Source: Colwellia sp. Arc7-D (GTDB lineage: Bacteria; Pseudomonadota; Gammaproteobacteria; Enterobacterales; Alteromonadaceae). Taken from it: a stretch of 64,000 bases of DNA. Position numbers and translations under genes: made by a program. Below, piece by piece: positions 59,650 to 64,000 of this stretch. Location of the stretch: NCBI RefSeq assembly GCF_003061515.1, contig NZ_CP028924.1, positions 2,294,001 through 2,358,000 of the forward strand, written 5' to 3'. Within the stretch, counting starts at the first letter, position 1, and the number at the start of each line of letters is the position of its first letter. A model generated the notes under the pieces. It ran no database searches and was not told the origin of the DNA. It worked only from the letters and a program-made list of their open reading frames with translations.

Positions 59650-60378
59650 TTATTCTGTAAAAATATTTTTAACTTGTGTTTTAACAACCATACCTGAGTT
59701 TAATTGTACGCTAACATCTTTACCTGAAACTTCTGTTATCACAGCGTCCATTGAAGATTGACCCAATTGCACTTTAATATTTTTGCCAACCACAACATTA
59801 CTTGTTTCAACAGGTTTAAGTTTAACGGCGGGTTTTGTAACAGCACGTTTAGTTGACTTGACCGTATTGAACTTTTCTTTGCGACTATTATCAGTAGAGT
59901 CTTTAGGAGCTGGTTTAGTTCCCTTAGCAGCATTACCTTTATAAGGTTTTTTCCCTGCTTTGTCTTTTGATTTTTTGTTACCAAATTTTTCTTGGCTTTC
60001 GGCAAGGGTTTTACTCGCGTAGTCAGCTTGTTCTTGATCGATTTTAGCATCGTCATTACCGTCGATATCAACACGATACACATCAAGTTTAATCGCTTTT
60101 AGATAGCGCCAACTACTTGTGTAATGTCTTAATGCTTGACGTAAACGTGTTTTGCTAACAGTTTCATCATCCGTTAACTTTTCTGCTAAGTCCTGAAATA
60201 TACCAATTTTTAATGGTTTTGCAGCACCTTCAATAGAAAAACAAGCCGGAAATTTCTCTGCTAAATAAGCAATAATTTCTTTCGTGCTAATACGTTTAAC
60301 TTCTGCTTCAGCATTTGACGTTGTTTCAACTACTTCGTCTGTTGCTACTTTTACTTCACTTTCTGTTTTAGTTTCCAT
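59650..60378 (-). CDS. proQ: RNA chaperone ProQ
   Basis: A 242-residue RNA-binding protein. An acidic N-terminal tail (about 1-28) precedes the FinO/ProQ domain (about 30-130) with IIAYLAEKFPACFSIEGAAKPLKIGIF and LRQALRHYTSSWRYLKA. A lysine-rich linker (about 135-190) leads to the C-terminal Tudor-like domain (about 190-242, VVVGKNIKVQLGQSSMDAVITEV). It binds structured sRNAs and 3' ends. It is co-transcribed with prc behind it and with the 98-residue gene 11 bases ahead. Confidence 0.95.
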   Translation of the reverse strand: METKTESEVKVATDEVVETTSNAEAEVKRISTKEIIAYLAEKFPACFSIEGAAKPLKIGIFQDLAEKLTDDETVSKTRLRQALRHYTSSWRYLKAIKLDVYRVDIDGNDDAKIDQEQADYASKTLAESQEKFGNKKSKDKAGKKPYKGNAAKGTKPAPKDSTDNSRKEKFNTVKSTKRAVTKPAVKLKPVETSNVVVGKNIKVQLGQSSMDAVITEVSGKDVSVQLNSGMVVKTQVKNIFTE

Positions 60379-60389
60379 AAATACAACTT

Positions 60390-60686
60390 TTAAAAATTTT
60401 CATTCTGATCTGCAAGATATTGTTCACGATTTTCCAACAAATGTCGGCACCAATCATAAATATCTTCACTTTCGATTTCAGCTAAGGCTTCTTGCCCTAT
60501 CCACGTATCCCACACCAAAGCAAGTAACTGCTCTAAAATCTCTGGTGCAATATCTTCTTCTGCCAAATCATAAACGGTATGATAAATCTCGTTAATACGT
60601 TCAGCAACTTCTTCTTCTTGACCATCCCAATCACCAACTACGGCTTCTGATACGAGATAGTCATGAATAACAATAAATTCTTTCAT
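60390..60686 (-). CDS. Uncharacterised acidic 98-residue protein
   Basis: I do not recognise a family. It is very acidic (many Glu and Asp), predicted helical, with four Trp and one Cys and no signal peptide. The core reads DWDGQEEEVAERINEIYHTV and later LALVWDTWIGQEALAEIE. The ATG overlaps the msrC stop by one base (TAATG), so translation is coupled, and proQ starts 11 bases later. The tight packing and clean frame make it a real gene. Its place between msrC and proQ suggests a small cytosolic regulator or adaptor, but there is no direct evidence. Confidence 0.75.
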   Translation of the reverse strand: MKEFIVIHDYLVSEAVVGDWDGQEEEVAERINEIYHTVYDLAEEDIAPEILEQLLALVWDTWIGQEALAEIESEDIYDWCRHLLENREQYLADQNENF

Positions 60687-61162
60687 TAGTTTAACACGCC
60701 ATGAGAGATCATAACATTTTCAAATAAACTAATTATTTTTTCTAATCCTACTTGGTCGTCAGCATCAAAGCGATTAAAAGCTACGCTGTCTATATCAAGT
60801 ACTGCGATAACCTTGTTGTTCATGGTTAAAGGTAATACTATTTCAGAGTTAGTGCTAGCATCACAAGCAATGTGGCCATCAAATTCATGCACATCGGCAA
60901 TACGCTGTACTTTATTCTCACTTACAGCGGTACCACAAACACCACGTCCAACGGGGATGCGAATACAAGCAACTTTGCCCTGAAATGGACCTAATACAAG
61001 CTCATCATTTACCATTCGGTAAAAGCCTACCCAGTTAACGTCTGATAGTTGCTCAAATAATAAGGCGCTTACGTTTGCCATATTGGCAATAACATCAGCT
61101 TCGTCACTTATCAATGCTTCAACTTGGGTATATAAGTCACGATAAAAAGTATTTTTAGTCAT
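60686..61162 (-). CDS. msrC: Free methionine-(R)-sulfoxide reductase (GAF)
   Basis: A 158-residue single GAF-domain enzyme of the YebR/MsrC family that reduces free methionine-R-sulfoxide. It has NVSALLFEQLSDVNWVGFYR near 27-46 and then the catalytic cysteines: GKVACIRIPVGRGVCGTA (about 79-96), with a third in HIACDAST (about 116). The three Cys are as in fRMsr. E. coli has yebR next to proQ and prc, and the order is kept here with one extra gene in between. Confidence 0.94.
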   Translation of the reverse strand: MTKNTFYRDLYTQVEALISDEADVIANMANVSALLFEQLSDVNWVGFYRMVNDELVLGPFQGKVACIRIPVGRGVCGTAVSENKVQRIADVHEFDGHIACDASTNSEIVLPLTMNNKVIAVLDIDSVAFNRFDADDQVGLEKIISLFENVMISHGVLN

Positions 61163-61200
61163 TAATAATCATGCCTAGAATAAAAGCGCATAACATACCC

Positions 61201-61229
61201 TGATAGCGCATTAAATTAAAGCGCTATCA
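61201..61229. repeat. Inverted repeat upstream of msrC
   Basis: A perfect 9-base inverted repeat tgatagcgc / gcgctatca with an 11-base AT-rich centre, 39-67 bases ahead of the msrC start. No T-run follows, so an operator is as likely as a hairpin. Confidence 0.5.
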
Positions 61230-61385
61230 GCAGGATTTAGCAATTATATGTAAAATTATGGCACTTTAATGCGAAATATTAACCCTACTAGCTATTTTTA
61301 ATTAAATATTGGCTTAAACATTTATAGTTTTGAAAATTAAGCCCGTTGCTTCCTATGTACATTTTGCTAGACATCTAAAAACTAT

Positions 61386-61799
61386 TTATTTACCGGGCAC
61401 CTTAGCAAAACTTGGAATATTTACAATATCACTGAGCCAAGGCACTGAAGCACTAAACCACATCTGAGTTTTTGGTACTAATTGATTACGTTGATCGATA
61501 CAACCCGCTCGAATGCCATATACCCTGTTATTTGTATCTTCAGAAGTAGCATAAATGGCACTGCCACAATTTTGGCAAAATCCTTGAGCTCGTCGATTAC
61601 CACTTTCGGCTACCTTGATGTATTCTTTAGTTTTTCCGCGCGTAAAAGTCAAACCGTTTGGCTCAGAAACCACCACAACTCTAAAGGCTGTACCTGATAA
61701 TTTTTGACAATCTTGGCAATGACACAACAAGACTTTATTTTCGTCAATTTCAGCTTCAAATGTTATTTCACCGCAATGACAGCTACCGTTTATTTGCAT
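61386..61799 (-). CDS. GFA-family zinc protein (formaldehyde-activating-like)
   Basis: A 137-residue protein of the GFA/CENP-V fold with the full zinc-cysteine set: GSCHCGEITFEA near 5-16, CHCQDCQKLSG near 27-37, and FCQNCGSAIY near 75-84. The name comes from a glutathione-dependent formaldehyde-activating enzyme, but most relatives have no proven reaction. The ATG at 61799 is used rather than the in-frame GTG at 61808. Single gene. Confidence 0.9.
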   Translation of the reverse strand: MQINGSCHCGEITFEAEIDENKVLLCHCQDCQKLSGTAFRVVVVSEPNGLTFTRGKTKEYIKVAESGNRRAQGFCQNCGSAIYATSEDTNNRVYGIRAGCIDQRNQLVPKTQMWFSASVPWLSDIVNIPSFAKVPGK

Positions 61800-62150
61800 C
61801 TTTATCACTCATCTATCTTAAAGGAGGTTAGTGCTAAGTAATTTAAATTCAATTAGCGTAATATTAATTTTATTTTACCTTTTTAAAAATCATTAGAAAA
61901 CATGTATTTATATTGTTCAATAAATTATATCTATCAAGTACAAAAGTTAACAACCAATATCTGAGTTTTAACGATATTGAAATCTAACTCAACCTACAGC
62001 ATGTTAACTTTTAGAAAACTCATTATTGCTTCAAATTAACTAAACCTGAGTTGAATCGAATTATTAATAGGATGGATACCCTCAAATAATGTATCAGTTA
62101 TGCTAATCTCACAGGGTAATTATAATAACAACCGACAGCAGGACATCGTT
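61800..62150. other. Divergent promoter spacer
   Basis: 351 bases between the GFA and M28 genes, reading in opposite directions. AT-rich. It contains a perfect AAGGAGG on the + strand at 61821-61827 only 3 bases before a GTG that opens a 20-codon frame; the spacing is too short for me to call it a gene. Confidence 0.4.
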
Positions 62151-63602
62151 ATGTTTATTCAACCTTCGCAAAGTAAACGTTTTTCACTTAAACCCTCATT
62201 AAATTTTATTACCGGTAGTAGCCTAGGTCTATTCTGTGCATTGAGCACTTTAATACCTACTTATGCCTCAACGATTGTTGTACCTGCTAATGAGCAATTA
62301 GTATTACGTGAAATACAACAACAAGTCAGCGCAGAAAGACTAAAAAAAGATGTTACAACGTTAGTTGGCTTTGGAACACGACATACCTTGTCGGAAACAA
62401 AGTCAGATACGCAAGGTATTGGTGCTGCGCGTCGTTGGATTAAAGCAGAGTTTGAAAAAATTTCCGCACAATGTGGTGGTTGCTTAGAAGTAATCTACCA
62501 AAAACAAGTATTTTCAGGGGAAAAACGTATTCCTGAACCTACAGAAGTTGTCAATGTCATTGCCATTCAGCGTGGCCAACTTGATCCTAATCGCTATATT
62601 GTTATGTCTGGTGATATTGATTCTCGTGTCTCCGATCCGCTTAATTTTACCAGTGCATCACCGGGTGCAAATGATAATGCTTCGGGCGTTGCTGGTGTTA
62701 TCGAAACAGCGAGAGTGCTTTCACAACATAAATTCGCCGGTACAGTTGTATATGCTGCGTTGTCAGGTGAAGAGCAAGGCTTGTTTGGTGGAAAAATTAT
62801 GGCGGGTATTGCTCAAAAAGAAGGCTGGCGTGTTGAAGCCGTAATTAACAATGACATGATCGGCAATATTTCAGGCATTAATGGCGTTATAAACAATACG
62901 ACCGCAAGAGTTTTTTCTGAAGGTGTTAGGTATGTTGAAACCCCTGAAGAAGCTAGAAAACGCCGATTTACCGGTGGTGAAGTTGATTCTCCTTCAAGAA
63001 ATGTCGCTCGTTATATTGATAAAATTGCCGACCAATACATCCCAAACTTAGACGTTATGATGGTTTACCGATTAGATAGATTCGGCAGAGGCGGACATCA
63101 CCGCCCTTTTAATGCTGTAGGTTATCCTGCGGTTAGAATTATGGAAACGAATGAGCATTACGATCGTCAACATCAAGACCTACGTACAGAAAATGGCCGT
63201 GAATTTGGTGATGTAATTTCTGGGGTAGACTTTGATTTTAATGCAAAATTAACATCGCTGAATGCAGTCACTATGGCGGCAATGGCCTGGGCACCAGCAC
63301 CGCCTGCCAATACTGAAATTTCTGGTGCAGTAAAAGCTTCAACTACCCTAGAGTGGCAACGACCAGAAGGTAAAATGGCCGAAAATTTGGCCGGGTATCG
63401 TGTACATTGGCGCTTAACAACTGAACCAACATGGACACATAGTCAATACGTTGGGGATGTTAATAAGTTTGAATTGAAAAACATTGTAATTGATAACTAC
63501 TTTTTTGGCGTAAGTAGTGTTGCCAAAGATGGCTTTGAAAGCCCTGTGGTTTTTCCTGGTCCTGCGGGCTCTTTTGGTGGCTATAATAAAGCAAATAAAT
63601 AA
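62151..63602 (+). CDS. Secreted M28-family metallopeptidase with C-terminal Fn3-like domain
   Basis: A 483-residue exported peptidase. Signal peptide about 1-40. The M28 catalytic domain (about 60-385) has SPGANDNASG, SGEEQGLFGG, INNDMIGN and the later GGHHRPFN, which supply Asp, Glu, Asp and His ligands. The first ligand, usually His in a GHxDS motif, is Asp155 here (GDIDS). A fibronectin-type-III-like domain follows at about 388-475 (TTLEWQRPEG, GYRVHWRL). The ATG at 62151 is preferred over 62100 because of the AGGA ribosome site and the signal peptide. Likely a periplasmic or released aminopeptidase. The gene is followed by a strong bidirectional terminator. Confidence 0.9.
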   Translation: MFIQPSQSKRFSLKPSLNFITGSSLGLFCALSTLIPTYASTIVVPANEQLVLREIQQQVSAERLKKDVTTLVGFGTRHTLSETKSDTQGIGAARRWIKAEFEKISAQCGGCLEVIYQKQVFSGEKRIPEPTEVVNVIAIQRGQLDPNRYIVMSGDIDSRVSDPLNFTSASPGANDNASGVAGVIETARVLSQHKFAGTVVYAALSGEEQGLFGGKIMAGIAQKEGWRVEAVINNDMIGNISGINGVINNTTARVFSEGVRYVETPEEARKRRFTGGEVDSPSRNVARYIDKIADQYIPNLDVMMVYRLDRFGRGGHHRPFNAVGYPAVRIMETNEHYDRQHQDLRTENGREFGDVISGVDFDFNAKLTSLNAVTMAAMAWAPAPPANTEISGAVKASTTLEWQRPEGKMAENLAGYRVHWRLTTEPTWTHSQYVGDVNKFELKNIVIDNYFFGVSSVAKDGFESPVVFPGPAGSFGGYNKANK

Positions 63603-63680
63603 CTCGTTACTTAGTCTAATACTATATTGGAACTTAAGGACTTAACTTGAGGGCTTAATTTAAGGACTTACATAGACAAA

Positions 63681-63718
63681 AAAACTGTTAGGAATTGAAA
63701 TTCCTAACAGCTTTTTTA
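63681..63718. terminator. Bidirectional terminator
   Basis: An 11-base stem (ctgttaggaat / attcctaacag) flanked by A and T runs, between the convergent M28 and prpF genes. Confidence 0.92.
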
Positions 63719-63761
63719 TATCATTGTATATCGTCAGTTTGACTCAATACTCATATTATAG

Positions 63762-64000
63762 TTAAAACGAATCTTCAGGAATACGCACCCACCCTTCCAT
63801 TAATACTCGAGCACTTCGGCTCATAATCGCTTTATTTACCGTCCACTGTTCATCAATCTTGGTTGCTTGAGCACCCACTTTCAACGTACCGGATGGATGA
63901 CCAAAAATGACAGACTCACGATCACCACCGCCAGCAGCTAAGTTGACCAGTGTACCTGGAATGGCAGCCGCAGTGCCAATGGCAACCGCTGCTGTGCCCA
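63762..64000 (-). CDS. prpF: PrpF (2-methylaconitate cis-trans isomerase), C-terminal part only
   Basis: The last 78 codons and the stop of a gene running off the right edge. The visible protein reads ESVIFGHPSGTLKVGAQA, then WTVNKAIMSRSARVLMEGWV and the end RIPEDSF, which is the C terminus of PrpF. PrpF isomerises 2-methylaconitate in the AcnD-dependent 2-methylcitrate pathway for propionate. acnD, prpC and prpB should therefore lie just beyond the window. Confidence 0.9.
   Translation of the reverse strand, partial: GTAAVAIGTAAAIPGTLVNLAAGGGDRESVIFGHPSGTLKVGAQATKIDEQWTVNKAIMSRSARVLMEGWVRIPEDSF

Noticed and set aside
59739..60086. 115-codon frame within proQ
   Set aside because: Out-of-frame shadow produced by the lysine-rich linker.
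61821..61893. Perfect AAGGAGG followed by GTG and a 20-codon frame
   Set aside because: Only 3 bases separate the ribosome site from the GTG, and the peptide has no feature of note.
1..64000. CRISPR arrays, tRNA or rRNA genes, intact insertion sequences, prophage genes
   Set aside because: None seen on reading both strands; no regular repeat-spacer pattern, no cloverleaf I could fold and no transposase or integrase frame.

Overview
The window looks like chromosomal DNA from a marine gammaproteobacterium of the order Alteromonadales, most likely Colwelliaceae (Colwellia/Thalassotalea-like). The grounds are low GC with AT-rich spacers, a proteobacterial dedicated-sortase two-component pair, a PEP-CTERM protein, the 180-kDa-type NAD-glutamate dehydrogenase, the prc-proQ-msrC and pepN-DUF2835 gene orders, and a large TonB receptor. 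This placement is inference from gene content; no rRNA or tRNA gene is visible to fix it.

Layout. 1-6.3 kb: sortase-system response regulator and sensor kinase (the sortase itself would lie upstream, outside the window), a secreted M19 dipeptidase and a 7TMR-DISM diguanylate cyclase. 6.3-12.5 kb: an accessory-looking stretch with long non-coding spacers, a PEP-CTERM protein followed by a 30-residue lipoprotein, an SDR oxidoreductase, an unrecognised 651-residue protein and a LysR regulator. 12.7-14.8 kb: glutathione S-transferase and zinc-type dehydrogenase, divergent from the LysR gene. 15.1-25.8 kb: an island that reads as uptake and breakdown of blocked or proline-containing peptides or cyclic amides (Lrp regulator, cyclophilin, MFS carrier, hydantoinase/5-oxoprolinase subunits B and A, TonB receptor, Xaa-Pro aminopeptidase). 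26.4-29.7 kb: divergent queE/queC, then lysC under a lysine riboswitch. 30-40.5 kb: housekeeping genes (ElyC-like, Nif3-like, methyltransferase, gloB, mltD, a secreted pyroglutamyl-peptidase homologue, asnB, a coiled-coil membrane protein, pyrD). 40.6-52.7 kb: NAD-glutamate dehydrogenase, then a four-gene envelope cluster (DUF1302 barrel, DUF1329, YCF48 propeller, RND/MMPL pump). 53-64 kb: pepN and DUF2835, nhaC, the msrC/98-aa/proQ/prc group, a GFA protein, a secreted M28 peptidase and the 3' end of prpF.

Two otherwise normal genes, hyuB and pepN, each carry a one-base deletion in a short run of G in the coding strand. The shared signature makes sequencing or assembly error at least as likely as real gene loss. 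Intrinsic terminators are plentiful and clear, and they delimit most transcription units.

The most interesting leads are the secreted pyroglutamyl-peptidase homologue whose catalytic cysteine is serine, the oxoprolinase/Xaa-Pro peptide island, the DUF1302-DUF1329-YCF48-RND envelope cluster, the PEP-CTERM/mini-lipoprotein pair, and two copies of a three-box intergenic element with nearly conserved spacing.
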